In this document: in pieces, positions 17,783 through 27,258 of the stretch
Layout of the letters: the number at the start of each line of letters is the position of its first letter
Position numbering within the stretch: position 1 is the stretch's first letter
Origin: Gammaproteobacteria bacterium
Lineage (GTDB): Bacteria; Pseudomonadota; Gammaproteobacteria; Steroidobacterales; Woeseiaceae
DNA length: 55,840 nucleotides
Assembly: GCA_003331585.1 (NCBI GenBank)
Contig: QOPG01000009.1
Location: 1-55,840, forward strand
Direction of reading: 5' to 3'
The notes under the pieces: model-generated
What the model saw: only the letters and a program-made list of their open reading frames with translations
What the model was told of the DNA's origin: nothing
Databases searched by the model: none
Program-made: the position numbers and the translations under genes

Positions 17783-18961
17783 ATGCATCAAGTATCAGAT
17801 CGAATGAACAGAGTGCTTCCTTCAGCAACTAGCGCTGTATTAAATCTTGCAGCTAAATTACGTGAACAAGGAAGAGATATTATCAGTCTAGGTGCTGGAG
17901 AGCCAGATTTTGATACTCCAGATCATATTAAAGAAAGCGCAATTAATGGTATTAATTCTGGTCAGACAAAATACACAGCTATCGATGGAACTGCATCTTT
18001 AAAAAACGCAATACAAAAAAAATTCAAGGATGACAATAATCTTGATTATGAGCACGATGAGATCATAGTATCGAGTGGAGCAAAACAGACGTTATTCAAC
18101 TTATGTATGGGACTATTAGGTGATGGTGACGAAGCCATTATTCCAAGCCCGTATTGGGTATCTTATCCTGATATGGTAAGAATTGCTGACGCGAAACCTA
18201 TCTTTATAGATACCGGAATAGAAAATGATTTTAAAATCTCAGCAGAGCAATTAGATAATGCTATAAGCAAAAAAACAAAATTATTATTCCTAAATAGCCC
18301 ATCCAACCCAACCGGAAGCTGTTATTCAAAGAATGACTTATTAAAACTTGCTAAAGTGTTGCTCAGAAATCCAGGTGTTTATATAGCCTCTGACGATATT
18401 TATGAGAAGATTCATTGGGGGCCTTCTAAATTTTATAACATTGCAACATTGGTCCCAGAATTAAAAAATCGCGTTATCGCTATCAATGGAGTTTCCAAAT
18501 GTTATGCAATGACTGGGTGGAGAATTGGTTATGCTGGTGGTCCTAAAGAAATAATTAAAGCAATGAAGACCGTTCAAAGTCAATCAACTTCAAACCCCTC
18601 AAGCATATCTCAAATTGCCGCAACTGAAGCTTTAATTGGTGATCAAACTTGTGTTAAAAAAATGCTAAAAGAGTATGAAAAAAGGAATGAATATATAGTT
18701 AATCAATTAAATAATTTACCTGGATTTGAATGTAGAAATGGCGACGGAGCATTCTATGCTTTCCCTAAAGTTACCGAGGCATTGAATAGAAATGACATGA
18801 AAACAGATGCAGATTTAGTAAACCATATACTAAACAAAGCAGAAGTAGTTCTGGTTCCTGGAACACCATTTGGGGCGCCAGGTTATATAAGATTTTCTTT
18901 TGCATGCTCGATGAATGAACTCGAAAATGCTATTAATCGAATTAGCAAAGTTATAAAATGA
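17783..18961 (+). CDS. aspC: aspartate aminotransferase (class I, subgroup Ib type)
   Basis: A PLP aminotransferase interconverting aspartate/2-oxoglutarate and oxaloacetate/glutamate. K239 in INGVSKCYAMTGWRIGYAGG is the PLP lysine; SLGAGEPDFDTPDHI, the NSPSNPTGS turn and PGTPFGAPGYIRFSFA are family marks. The 392-residue length and motif set fit the bacterial Ib type rather than the E. coli Ia type. The start VSDRMNRVLPSATSAV aligns with the usual N terminus of this family. It is divergent from uvrB and followed by tRNA-Asn. Confidence 0.93.
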   Translation: MHQVSDRMNRVLPSATSAVLNLAAKLREQGRDIISLGAGEPDFDTPDHIKESAINGINSGQTKYTAIDGTASLKNAIQKKFKDDNNLDYEHDEIIVSSGAKQTLFNLCMGLLGDGDEAIIPSPYWVSYPDMVRIADAKPIFIDTGIENDFKISAEQLDNAISKKTKLLFLNSPSNPTGSCYSKNDLLKLAKVLLRNPGVYIASDDIYEKIHWGPSKFYNIATLVPELKNRVIAINGVSKCYAMTGWRIGYAGGPKEIIKAMKTVQSQSTSNPSSISQIAATEALIGDQTCVKKMLKEYEKRNEYIVNQLNNLPGFECRNGDGAFYAFPKVTEALNRNDMKTDADLVNHILNKAEVVLVPGTPFGAPGYIRFSFACSMNELENAINRISKVIK

Positions 18962-18991
18962 GATATTAGTTGGATTATTATTGATCAACAC

Positions 18992-19020
18992 TTGACTTGT
19001 TGTCATCGCTAGATCAGAAT
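18992..19020 (+). promoter_or_regulatory. sigma-70-type promoter of tRNA-Asn
   Basis: A -35 box TTGACT (18992-18997) and a -10 box CAGAAT (19015-19020) are separated by exactly 17 bp. Transcription would start around 19027, about 15 bp before the mature tRNA. This is the best-formed promoter that I can see in the window. Confidence 0.7.
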
Positions 19021-19041
19021 TTCGGAATTCAATGTTTTTCA

Positions 19042-19117
19042 TCCCCGGTAGCTCAGTTGGTAGAGCAGATGACTGTTAATCATCTTGTCGTTGGTTCGAG
19101 TCCGACCCGGGGAGCCA
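19042..19117 (+). tRNA. tRNA-Asn (anticodon GTT)
   Basis: Acceptor TCCCCGG/CCGGGGA, D stem GCTC/GAGC, anticodon stem GATGA/TCATC with loop CTGTTAA (anticodon GTT), T stem GTTGG/CCGAC with loop TTCGAGT, discriminator G and encoded CCA at 19115-19117. It has its own promoter and is followed by about 200 bp without a gene. No attachment-site duplication or integrase is seen beside it. Confidence 0.98.
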
Positions 19118-19319
19118 TTTTTAAAACCTATTCAGGTTTACAACCAGATTAGACCAAAATTCCAAAATATATAATCTTTGCTTTATTCGATGTTATTTCA
19201 CTGAAAGTAGACTAACAGTCAACCTTGCATTATATAAACCACAAAAAATAAGAAATAAATTTAATATCATTATTAGGAACTTATATAAAATACTTAAGTA
19301 TTTATAATAAATAATATGT
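19118..19319. other. AT-rich non-coding stretch with two short inverted repeats
   Basis: The 202 bp between tRNA-Asn and the stop of the class V aminotransferase-like gene hold no convincing gene. Near the tRNA end an AAACCT/AGGTTT hairpin with a 4-nt loop could end the tRNA transcript but lacks a T-run on that strand. At 19288-19303 AAATACTTAAGTATTT is a perfect 16-bp palindrome just after the minus-strand stop codon. The rest is A+T-rich sequence without a recognisable motif. Confidence 0.5.
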
Positions 19320-20543
19320 TCATAAAACCTGTTCAAGAGCATCAATTAATTTATTGACTTCATTAACAGTATTGTAATGAGTTAATGATATTCTGACTGC
19401 ACCATTATTACGCTGTAAATTCAATCGATTTGATAAACGACGAGCATGGAAATCACCATATCTTATTGCAACCTTATGCTGATCCATAGCGACACAAATT
19501 TGATCAGATAATTTACCATCAACAATAAATGCAACAGTGGGTACTCTAGAATCAGAGGTATCGTCTTTTGATCCAATTATTGTGCAGTCCTTCCGAGAAA
19601 CCAGATAATCAAGCAATATAGAGTTAAGCAAAATCTCATGGCCAGTTATTAAATCAAAAGCCTTTTCAATATTCTCTCTAACCGGCACATTTTTATTTTC
19701 ACAAGAGCCGATTTCTGATAAATAATCTACAACAGCTCCTGAAGCATATGACAGCTCATAGTTGGCATTACCAGGTTCCATTTTTGCCGGGATTTTATCC
19801 TTGCCATAAAAAAAATGATATAAGTTATCAAGTTCTAGCATATGATCCATGCGGCAATATAATGCAGCATGATGAGGTCCGTATGTTTTATAGAGGCTTA
19901 AGACATAAAAATCTACATTCCAATCTACAACGTCTATCGCACGATGCGGTGAATATGCGACTCCATCAACGCAAACCATCGCACCATGGTCATGAATATA
20001 CTTAGTAAATTTTTTAACTGGATTTATTGTGCCGACGATATTTGAGACATGTATAAATGCAACTAATTTAGTTTTTTCGGTTATGATCTTCTCAAGATCT
20101 TCTATATCTAAAGTATATGTTTTCGTATTAAATTCCCAGATTTTTATTATTACACCTAGCTTTTCTAATTCTAGCCATGGGCCAATATTTGACTCATGAT
20201 CCAACGAAGTAACAATAACTTCATCACCCGGATGAAAATGACTTTCTAGTGCTTTAGATAAAAACTGAAGAAGGACGGTTGAAGATGGGCCAAATACAAT
20301 TTCATCTGCAAATTTTGCATTAAATAATGTTGAAATTTTTTCCCTACCTTCAGAAAACGCTCTCGACGCAGCCTGAGATAAATCATAACTTCCTCCTAGC
20401 TGGACATTATTCTTATAGTAATATTCATTTATGTTTTCGACACACCCTTTTAGAATTTGTGAGCCGCCAGCATTATCCATGAACACCCATTCGTTATCGA
20501 GTGCAGGAAATTGCTCTCTTACATAGTTTAAATCCAATGACAT
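19320..20543 (-). CDS. class V aminotransferase / cysteine desulfurase-like protein lacking the catalytic Cys
   Basis: A 407-residue fold-type I PLP protein related to SufS/NifS. The PLP lysine is K219 in VLSLYKTYGPHHAALY; H116 (LDHESN) and D193 (VCVDGVAYSPHRAID) are in the expected cofactor positions. Where SufS has its sulfur-carrying cysteine, this protein reads RYGDFHARRL with histidine, so persulfide chemistry of the SufS kind is unlikely. It resembles the VC1184-type desulfurase-like group, whose substrate I do not know. It follows the amino-acid ABC transporter genes by 22 bp and is probably co-transcribed, which suggests that the imported amino acid or a relative is its substrate. Confidence 0.82.
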   Translation of the reverse strand: MSLDLNYVREQFPALDNEWVFMDNAGGSQILKGCVENINEYYYKNNVQLGGSYDLSQAASRAFSEGREKISTLFNAKFADEIVFGPSSTVLLQFLSKALESHFHPGDEVIVTSLDHESNIGPWLELEKLGVIIKIWEFNTKTYTLDIEDLEKIITEKTKLVAFIHVSNIVGTINPVKKFTKYIHDHGAMVCVDGVAYSPHRAIDVVDWNVDFYVLSLYKTYGPHHAALYCRMDHMLELDNLYHFFYGKDKIPAKMEPGNANYELSYASGAVVDYLSEIGSCENKNVPVRENIEKAFDLITGHEILLNSILLDYLVSRKDCTIIGSKDDTSDSRVPTVAFIVDGKLSDQICVAMDQHKVAIRYGDFHARRLSNRLNLQRNNGAVRISLTHYNTVNEVNKLIDALEQVL

Positions 20544-20565
20544 TTTAAACCTTTTACTGAAATTT

Positions 20566-21303
20566 TTATTTTACTAATACTGAATTCAAAAACGATTGGG
20601 TTCGCTCTTCTTGAGAATTATCAAATATTTGAACTGGATCACCCTCTTCAATGATACTTCCATTATCCATGAATATGATTTTATCTGCTACACTTCTAGC
20701 AAAATTCATTTCATGAGTTGCTATAATCATAGTCACGCCAGTTCTGGCTAAATTTTTTATAACATCAAGAACCTCACTAACCATTTCTGGATCTAAAGAT
20801 GAGGTGGGTTCATCAAAAAGTAAAATCTTTGGCTGCATTGCCAATGTTCTAGCAATAGCAACTCTCTGTTGCTGACCTCCAGATAACTGATATGGAAATT
20901 TTTTCACCTGATCACCAACACCAACTTTAGTAAGAAAATTATTTGCAATTTTATTTGCTTCTGCTTGAGATAAACCAGTGACACGAATTGGTGCAAGCGT
21001 AACATTATTCAAAATTGTTAGATGTGGGTACAAATTGAAATTTTGAAATACCATACCTACTTCTTTTCTAATATCTTTTGCTCTCTTGCCATCTCTTACT
21101 AGGGAGTTATTAACAGTGATTTCGCCTGATTCATCATAATCCTCTAGACTGTTTATACATCTAATCAATGTTGATTTACCGGACCCGGAAGGACCAATAA
21201 TACAAAGAACCTCGCCCTCATCAACAGATAAGTTGATGTTTTTTAAAGCATGGAAATCCTTATAATATTTATTTACGTTTTTAAATGTAATCATCTGCTT
21301 CAT
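20566..21303 (-). CDS. polar amino acid ABC transporter, ATP-binding protein
   Basis: A GlnQ/HisP-type ATPase of 245 residues. Walker [10 protein letters not shown] lies near residues 37-45, the Q-loop in [15 protein letters not shown], the ABC signature [19 protein letters not shown] near 139, Walker [15 protein letters not shown] near 160 and the H-loop in [11 protein letters not shown]. Its start codon overlaps the stop of the fused binding protein-permease gene as TAATG, so both parts of the transporter are coupled. Confidence 0.93.
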   Translation of the reverse strand: MKQMITFKNVNKYYKDFHALKNINLSVDEGEVLCIIGPSGSGKSTLIRCINSLEDYDESGEITVNNSLVRDGKRAKDIRKEVGMVFQNFNLYPHLTILNNVTLAPIRVTGLSQAEANKIANNFLTKVGVGDQVKKFPYQLSGGQQQRVAIARTLAMQPKILLFDEPTSSLDPEMVSEVLDVIKNLARTGVTMIIATHEMNFARSVADKIIFMDNGSIIEEGDPVQIFDNSQEERTQSFLNSVLVK

Positions 21304-22799
21304 TATTGATCTTTTGATGAATACTTATTTTCTAGTCTTGTTACAAAAAGAATCATTGGTAATAAGATTATTAAATAAATAACCGCAGATACTATTAGTG
21401 GTGTTGGATTGGCCGCAATTGCCTGTGCTTGTGTTGCCTGCTTAAGTAAGTCAGGTAAAGCGACTATAGATGCTAAGGCAGTGTCTTTCATAACATTTAT
21501 ACAGTTATTTGTTAACGGAGGAATGACGACTTTTATGGCTTGAGGTAAAATCACATCAATCATTGTATGATAATAACTCAATCCAAGTGCTTGTGACGCC
21601 TCAAACTGCCCTCTTGGTATAGCTTCAATACCTGAGCGAAAAATTTCTGAAAAATATGCGCCTGAAACAATCACCAAAGAAGATAATGCTGCGTAAAAAG
21701 GTGATAACTTTATTCCTAAAAAAGGGAGCGCATAGAAGACTATAACCAAAAAAACCAATAATGGTATTGATCTAAAAATATTTACATAAATCTTTACCAA
21801 GATACTAATTGATGTATGACCATACAATCCTATTAAAGACAATATTAAACCCCAACATAATCCAAGAATAATACTCAAAAAACCTAATTGAATCGTTACT
21901 AGCAATCCGGAAAAAAGCATTGGGTATGTTTCAATAAAAACACGTTTATTAAAAAACGTCTCTATAAGATTTAAATCAAAAATTACTGATAACTCTGGTG
22001 GCTCCATTACTTTGACAGTTGAGCTTTCAGGATCAGCGGATTTTCCGAACCACTTTTTATGAAGATTATTCATGCTTCCATCAAGCTTCATTGTGGTTAT
22101 TTCGTCATTTAATATTTGAGTTAGAGGGTTATTTCTACTTAACATCATGGAGTATTTACCTCCAGTACGAATCTTTTCTACTACAGCAATATTTTTTTTG
22201 TCTTTTGTGTAATAAAGTAATGCAGGTATATCGCTGATGTAACCAGCAGTTCTACCTATAACCAAATCAAGCATTGCAGGGGCTAAGCCTTCATATCTTC
22301 GAATTTCTGAAAATTGATAATTATTTTTATTATTCGTTGTCCATATATCTCCAGTTGATCCTGTATCAACGGCAACGATTTTATTCTTCATGTCTTCAAG
22401 TCCATTGATACCGTTATTTTTTAATACAGTTAGAGATTGATCACTATCGAAATAAGGTTGAGTAAATGTGACAGATTCGAGGCGTTTTTCTGTAATAGTA
22501 ATCGATGATATAGCAATATCTATTCGCTCAGACTGAACAGCAGAAAATAGACCATTAAAAGGTATATTAACTATATCTATTTGCCGATTAAGCCTCTTAC
22601 CCAACTCTGTTACGAGATCTATTTCAAAGCCTACATATTCCCCATTATCATTTTGAAACTCCCACGGAACATTTCCTATATTCGCACCAACAACAATTGG
22701 ATCACTAACTTCATCGTATGCACATAAATTATTAGGCGTCACCAAAAATAACAAAGAAGCACTTAAAATGCGTAAGAATATTTCTAAATAAATTTTCAT
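21303..22799 (-). CDS. fused substrate-binding protein and permease of a polar amino acid ABC transporter
   Basis: A 498-residue fusion. An N-terminal signal sequence (about 1-27) leads to a periplasmic binding domain of the type 3 (glutamine/lysine-arginine-ornithine) family at about 30-265, with [12 protein letters not shown]-like core segments (here [13 protein letters not shown]). A linker is followed by a HisM/GlnP-type permease (about 280-498) carrying the coupling motif [22 protein letters not shown] and several membrane helices. The permease would act as a homodimer with two tethered binding domains. It lies 24 bp after lapB, which starts a different function, so the transporter may have been appended to that operon. 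Confidence 0.92.
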   Translation of the reverse strand: MKIYLEIFLRILSASLLFLVTPNNLCAYDEVSDPIVVGANIGNVPWEFQNDNGEYVGFEIDLVTELGKRLNRQIDIVNIPFNGLFSAVQSERIDIAISSITITEKRLESVTFTQPYFDSDQSLTVLKNNGINGLEDMKNKIVAVDTGSTGDIWTTNNKNNYQFSEIRRYEGLAPAMLDLVIGRTAGYISDIPALLYYTKDKKNIAVVEKIRTGGKYSMMLSRNNPLTQILNDEITTMKLDGSMNNLHKKWFGKSADPESSTVKVMEPPELSVIFDLNLIETFFNKRVFIETYPMLFSGLLVTIQLGFLSIILGLCWGLILSLIGLYGHTSISILVKIYVNIFRSIPLLVFLVIVFYALPFLGIKLSPFYAALSSLVIVSGAYFSEIFRSGIEAIPRGQFEASQALGLSYYHTMIDVILPQAIKVVIPPLTNNCINVMKDTALASIVALPDLLKQATQAQAIAANPTPLIVSAVIYLIILLPMILFVTRLENKYSSKDQ

Positions 22800-22823
22800 G
22801 ATAGATTTTTTATTTATAAGTCT

Positions 22824-24020
22824 CTAAGCATCAATAACTTTTCTTTGTAATAGTGAGTCAAATTTAACACTAAGAAAAGGTCTTTGCGTTTCCCAAGCCT
22901 TGCAGCTAGGACATTGCCATAATAATTTTTGACTTGAAAAGCCACATTCATTGCATTGGTATCTGGGGTTATTATTTGCAAGAACCATTAATCCATGTTT
23001 TATTTTTTTTATTGAGCTATCTTTAATGTCTAATTCAGATTGAAATATATCATTAACATTTATAAATTCTGACAACGCTTCATCACTTCGTATATAGTCC
23101 TCAATGCAATTATCAATACTTTTTGAGTATTCTATATTGGATGCTAAAGCAGTGTATGCAATAAGATTTGATATCTTTGGCTTTTGATTTATCACAGAAT
23201 TTAGTTTTTTATCGAATTCTTGTAAGTCATTTTGATTTTTAAAAATATTGAATACCAATGGCAGTGCTTCGGCAACAAAATAATTATTTTGTTTTAAAAT
23301 ATTAAAGTAAATATCTACAGCCTTTTTTTCATAGCCTTGAATTGCATTTAATTTAGCAAAGATTAACTCAATTCTTAATGTTTTATTATTCCTGCTATTA
23401 ACTGAGTTCAAGCGTGTAATTGCTTTATCATAATTTTTTTCATCAATCGCCTCTTCAGCAGATTCACAATGATAATGTGATATTTGCATATCCAAAGAAT
23501 CATCGTAATTGAGTTTATTTAACTTTTTGGCGATCTCAATTGCCTTACTCCATTCTTTTTCTTGCTCATATATACTAATTAGATTTTTTAATGATTCTGA
23601 CGTAAATTCAGATTTATCATTCAATCTAATGAATAAAACCTCAGCTCGATCAAAAAGACCGGCATGGAGATAATCTTTAGCTAGAGAATAAAAAGCCTGA
23701 TTTCTTTGTTCCTCAGTGATGTCAGGTCTTGCAATTATATTTTGATGAATTTTAATAGCTCTATAAACTTCTCCACGTTTTCTGAATAAATTTCCTAGAG
23801 CAAAATGTGTCTCAATAGTAGTATCATCGACTCTTACCATTTTTAGAAAATGATCGACCGCTTGATCAGTTTGCTCATTTAATAAAAAATTCAACCCTTT
23901 TAGGTAGTCAATATTAAGAGGTGGCTGCTCATCCCTTTCTCCAAAATAACCGAGCGCCCAACCTGTAGCTGCAAGAATTATAAATACAGAAGCAAGTATG
24001 AATGTCGATTCAGTTGGCAT
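22824..24020 (-). CDS. lapB: lipopolysaccharide assembly protein B
   Basis: LapB (YciM) tethers FtsH to LpxC and adjusts LPS synthesis at the inner membrane. The 398-residue protein has an N-terminal membrane anchor (about 6-26, ILASVFIILAATGWALGYF), a series of TPR-like helical repeats (about 35-330) and a C-terminal rubredoxin-type zinc site with CNEC and CPSC pairs near residues 355-375. It overlaps lapA by 11 nt, as expected for lapAB. Confidence 0.94.
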   Translation of the reverse strand: MPTESTFILASVFIILAATGWALGYFGERDEQPPLNIDYLKGLNFLLNEQTDQAVDHFLKMVRVDDTTIETHFALGNLFRKRGEVYRAIKIHQNIIARPDITEEQRNQAFYSLAKDYLHAGLFDRAEVLFIRLNDKSEFTSESLKNLISIYEQEKEWSKAIEIAKKLNKLNYDDSLDMQISHYHCESAEEAIDEKNYDKAITRLNSVNSRNNKTLRIELIFAKLNAIQGYEKKAVDIYFNILKQNNYFVAEALPLVFNIFKNQNDLQEFDKKLNSVINQKPKISNLIAYTALASNIEYSKSIDNCIEDYIRSDEALSEFINVNDIFQSELDIKDSSIKKIKHGLMVLANNNPRYQCNECGFSSQKLLWQCPSCKAWETQRPFLSVKFDSLLQRKVIDA

Positions 24021-24306
24021 CTTTCAATGGCGAAGCCCTATGAGCATTTAATTCTTCAATTTTCTGATCCAAATCAGATTTAATAATTCTTTTTTGATTT
24101 AAGATTTTAATTACATAAAAAAAACTGCACAGGATACCGAATAGCCAACCTGATATAAAAATTATACTAAAAATGATGCTGGCTTTTGATGAAAATTGCA
24201 TGAAACTGAGATTAATAGAGATATCGTCAGTATTAAGATAACTAAACCATACAGCAATGACAAAAGTGGTTAAAATAAAAACAGTACTTATTACTTTCTT
24301 TATCAT
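24010..24306 (-). CDS. lapA: lipopolysaccharide assembly protein A (DUF1049)
   Basis: A 98-residue inner-membrane protein with two hydrophobic helices (about 5-23 and 43-66, separated by the short NTDDISINLSFMQFSSKAS region) and a cytoplasmic charged tail. Size, topology and its place directly before lapB and after ihfB identify it as LapA/YciS. Confidence 0.88.
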   Translation of the reverse strand: MIKKVISTVFILTTFVIAVWFSYLNTDDISINLSFMQFSSKASIIFSIIFISGWLFGILCSFFYVIKILNQKRIIKSDLDQKIEELNAHRASPLKDAN

Positions 24307-24375
24307 AAAAATATATTACTCTGATTAGATCTTATGGAGCAACCATTTAATTCAAACAGTGAAAAAGAATTATTT

Positions 24376-24687
24376 TTATGCGCTTTGTATGCTTATTTCG
24401 TTCTGACGCCCCTGATTAACCTGCAGTTTCAAATCCTTACCAGGTTTGAAATGTGGTACATGTTTACCGGATAAAGAAACGGGCTCTCCTGTTTTTGGGT
24501 TGCGACCTATTCTTGGAGCCCTATAATGAAGTGAAAAGCTACCGAATCCTCTGATTTCAATCCTTTCTCCATTCGCAAGTGAATCACTCATGAGGGCAAG
24601 AATTTGTTTAATTGATAGCTCAACATCTTTGACAGGAAGGTGTAACTGTTTTTCAGCTATCCTTTCGATAACTTCTGATTTTGTCAT
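24376..24687 (-). CDS. ihfB: integration host factor beta subunit
   Basis: A 103-residue HU/IHF-family protein that pairs with IhfA. It begins [23 protein letters not shown], typical of the beta subunit, and has [22 protein letters not shown] with the intercalating proline arm. It follows rpsA by 87 bp, the usual gammaproteobacterial arrangement. That gap contains a TATAAT on the minus strand, so an own promoter is possible. Confidence 0.97.
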   Translation of the reverse strand: MTKSEVIERIAEKQLHLPVKDVELSIKQILALMSDSLANGERIEIRGFGSFSLHYRAPRIGRNPKTGEPVSLSGKHVPHFKPGKDLKLQVNQGRQNEISIQSA

Positions 24688-24774
24688 AACTATAAATACC
24701 TCAATGACTGAATTACGAATGCTTTATTATAATTTATATCTCTGCCTAAGCTCTGAATAATACTATAGATTATA

Positions 24775-26448
24775 TTATTTTTTAACCATCTTCTCTTTTA
24801 ATAACTCACCTAATGTTGTTGAGCCTGATGTTTTCGATGAAGAGTCAGATTGGTATGAGTCTAATGCTTCTTTTTCATCGTGCTCTTCTTTCGCTTTAAT
24901 TGAAAGTAAAACTGATCTTGTTTTTTTATCTATTGTAATTATCTTAGCTTCAATCTCATCATCTACTTTTATTGCTGTCCTCGCATCATCAATTCTTTCT
25001 AGTGATATTTCTGACACATGAATTGAAGCATTTACATTTGATCCAACATCAACAATTACATTTTTGGCATCTAATTCTAATACTTTACCTGTCACTAAAG
25101 AGTTCTTGGGGTGACTTTCTAGCCAAGATGAAAATGGGTCTTCATCTAATTGCTTTATACCGAGAGAAATTCTTTCTCTTTCAGTATCAATAGCAAGTAC
25201 GATTGCTTCAACTTCCTGACCTTTTTTAAAGTTTCTAATGGATTCTTCATCAGATGAATCCCAAGATATATCTGATAAATGGACGAGACCATCAATACCG
25301 CCATCTAAGCCAATAAATACACCGAAATCTGTTATCGATTTTATTTGACCTTTAACCTTGTCACCTTTATTTACTTTTGATGAGAATTCTGCCCAAGGGT
25401 TTTCCTGACATTGTTTGATCCCAAGCGAGATTCTCCTTCTTTCTTCATCTATTTCAAGAACCATGACCTCAACTTCTTGTCCAACTATAACTATTTTTGC
25501 TGGGTTGACGTTTCTGTTTGTCCAGTCCATCTCAGAAACATGCACCAAACCTTCTACACCTTCTTCAATTTCCACGAAGCAACCATAATCTGCAATATTT
25601 GTAATTTTACCGGCAAGCTTTGTATTAACGGGATATCTAGATTTAATTTGATGCCATGGATCTTCACCAAGTTGTTTCATTCCTAGTGAGACTCGTTGCT
25701 TATCTTTTTCATATTTTAGAATAACAACATCTATCTCATCACCAACACTTACCATTTCTGAGGGATGCTTAACTCTCTTCCAAGCCATATCAGTAATATG
25801 AAGAAGCCCATCAATTCCACCTAAATCTACAAATGCACCATAGTCTGTAAGATTTTTAATTATACCTTTAGCCTTTCCACCTTCTTTAATATTCTCAAGC
25901 AGCTGACTTCTTTCCTCACTAAACTCGGTTTCGACAACTGCCTTTCTGGAGACAACAACATTATTTCTTTGTTTATCAACCTTAATTACTTTTAGCTCAA
26001 CAGTTTTCCCCTCGAGATACGATGGATCTCTTACAGGTCTTACATCAACCAGTGAACCTGGAAGAAAAGCCCTTATACCATCAATTTCTACAGTAAATCC
26101 GCCTTTAACTCTTCCGCTTATAAATCCATTAATAATTTTATCGTTTTCTTGAGACTCCTGGAGATTGATCCAACTTCTAGCTCTAATTGCTTTTTCTCTT
26201 GAAAGTCTGGTCTCACCAAAACCATCTTCAAATGCATCTAAAGCAACTTCTATTTCATCATTTACAGAAATTGAGTCTTTTTCCGAGTGAAATTGACTTA
26301 AAGGGATAATTGCCTCAGATTTAAGGCCAGCATTAACAACGACTACATCGTTATTGATTTCAACGATTGTGCCTTTTATTATCGTTCCAGGCTTTATGTT
26401 TTGACTTGCGAAAGTCTCTTCGAATAGTTTTGCGAAAGATTCTGACAT
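24775..26448 (-). CDS. rpsA: 30S ribosomal protein S1
   Basis: S1 holds mRNA on the 30S subunit. The 557-residue protein consists of six consecutive S1/OB repeats (starting near residues 20, 105, 190, 275, 362 and 449). The later copies show the full VKGxI...DFGVFIG...GLVHLSDIS pattern, for example [20 protein letters not shown] and [20 protein letters not shown]. Full six-domain length as in gammaproteobacteria. It is separated from cmk by an intrinsic terminator and so has its own promoter in the 70 bp before the ATG. Confidence 0.98.
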   Translation of the reverse strand: MSESFAKLFEETFASQNIKPGTIIKGTIVEINNDVVVVNAGLKSEAIIPLSQFHSEKDSISVNDEIEVALDAFEDGFGETRLSREKAIRARSWINLQESQENDKIINGFISGRVKGGFTVEIDGIRAFLPGSLVDVRPVRDPSYLEGKTVELKVIKVDKQRNNVVVSRKAVVETEFSEERSQLLENIKEGGKAKGIIKNLTDYGAFVDLGGIDGLLHITDMAWKRVKHPSEMVSVGDEIDVVILKYEKDKQRVSLGMKQLGEDPWHQIKSRYPVNTKLAGKITNIADYGCFVEIEEGVEGLVHVSEMDWTNRNVNPAKIVIVGQEVEVMVLEIDEERRRISLGIKQCQENPWAEFSSKVNKGDKVKGQIKSITDFGVFIGLDGGIDGLVHLSDISWDSSDEESIRNFKKGQEVEAIVLAIDTERERISLGIKQLDEDPFSSWLESHPKNSLVTGKVLELDAKNVIVDVGSNVNASIHVSEISLERIDDARTAIKVDDEIEAKIITIDKKTRSVLLSIKAKEEHDEKEALDSYQSDSSSKTSGSTTLGELLKEKMVKK

Positions 26449-26523
26449 TTTTTATTTTTCCAAAGATCTACAATCTGATCTTGTTATTTCGATGCAATCA
26501 ATCCATGAATTACAACGGTTATT

Positions 26524-26548
26524 AAAAAAAACCTATATCCATATAGGT
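26524..26548 (-). terminator. rho-independent terminator between cmk and rpsA
   Basis: On the minus strand a 7-bp stem ACCTATA/TATAGGT with loop TGGA is followed directly by seven T residues. It begins 9 bp after the cmk stop codon and would end the gyrA/serC-...-cmk transcript before rpsA. Confidence 0.75.
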
Positions 26549-26556
26549 ATAATAAT

Positions 26557-27243
26557 TTAGAAGATGTTACGTAGTTTAGATAAAGATAAAATTTTCGAAA
26601 CCACTTCATTGATACTTAAGTTTGTTGAATCAATTAACACTGAATCTGGACTTACTTTAAGTGGCGCAATGTTTCTCTCTTTGTCCTGATTGTCTCGTTG
26701 CTTTAAATCATCTAAAACGGCGGCAAATCTAACATTTATACCCTTCTGTTTCAACTCATTGTATCTTCTTTTAGCGCGTTCATTTTGATCTGCAGTCAGA
26801 TATATTTTTAATTTTGAAGCTGGAAATACAACATTACCCATGTCTCTTCCATCTGCAATTAATCCTGGTTTTTTTAGAAACCCCCTTTGGAGCCCTACCA
26901 ATTGATCTCTCACAGTCGGGTATTTTGCGATCCTTGATGCATTTTGTCCGCATATTTCAGTTCGAATTTCGCTGGTTATGTCGCAATCATTCAAAAATAT
27001 TTTTTGCTCAAATGTATCTAATAATTTGAATCTGATTTTTAATTTTGATATTAAATTTTTTACCAATGATTCTTTTTCTATTGGAATTTCATTTAATTTT
27101 GCGCTAAATGCTACAATCCTATACAGAGCACCACTATCCAGTATATTCCAATTTAATTCAGACGCTAATTTTCTGGAAATAGAACCTTTTCCTGAGCTAC
27201 TTGGACCATCAATTGTGATTATTGGAATTGATTGATTATTCAA
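26557..27243 (-). CDS. cmk: cytidylate kinase (TTG start)
   Basis: Cmk phosphorylates CMP/dCMP. The P-loop is GPSSSGKGSISRKLA near residues 13-27; the NMP-binding region includes LDSGALYR and ITSEIRTE, and GRDMGNVVFP follows. Length 228 is typical. The frame starts with TTG at 27243; an AGGA ribosome site lies 7 nt before it and no in-frame ATG precedes the P-loop strand, so TTG is well supported. It ends the serC-serA-pheA-aroA-cmk run and is followed by a terminator. Confidence 0.96.
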   Translation of the reverse strand: MNNQSIPIITIDGPSSSGKGSISRKLASELNWNILDSGALYRIVAFSAKLNEIPIEKESLVKNLISKLKIRFKLLDTFEQKIFLNDCDITSEIRTEICGQNASRIAKYPTVRDQLVGLQRGFLKKPGLIADGRDMGNVVFPASKLKIYLTADQNERAKRRYNELKQKGINVRFAAVLDDLKQRDNQDKERNIAPLKVSPDSVLIDSTNLSINEVVSKILSLSKLRNIF

Positions 27244-27258
27244 TACTATTTCCTGTGT

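Noticed and set aside
17740-17800. LexA (SOS) operator in front of uvrB
   Set aside because: No CTGT-N8-ACAG-like sequence was found near the uvrB start.
19042-19319. tRNA-Asn as an integration site of a genomic island
   Set aside because: No integrase, no repeated tRNA 3' end and no change in gene type beyond the tRNA was seen.
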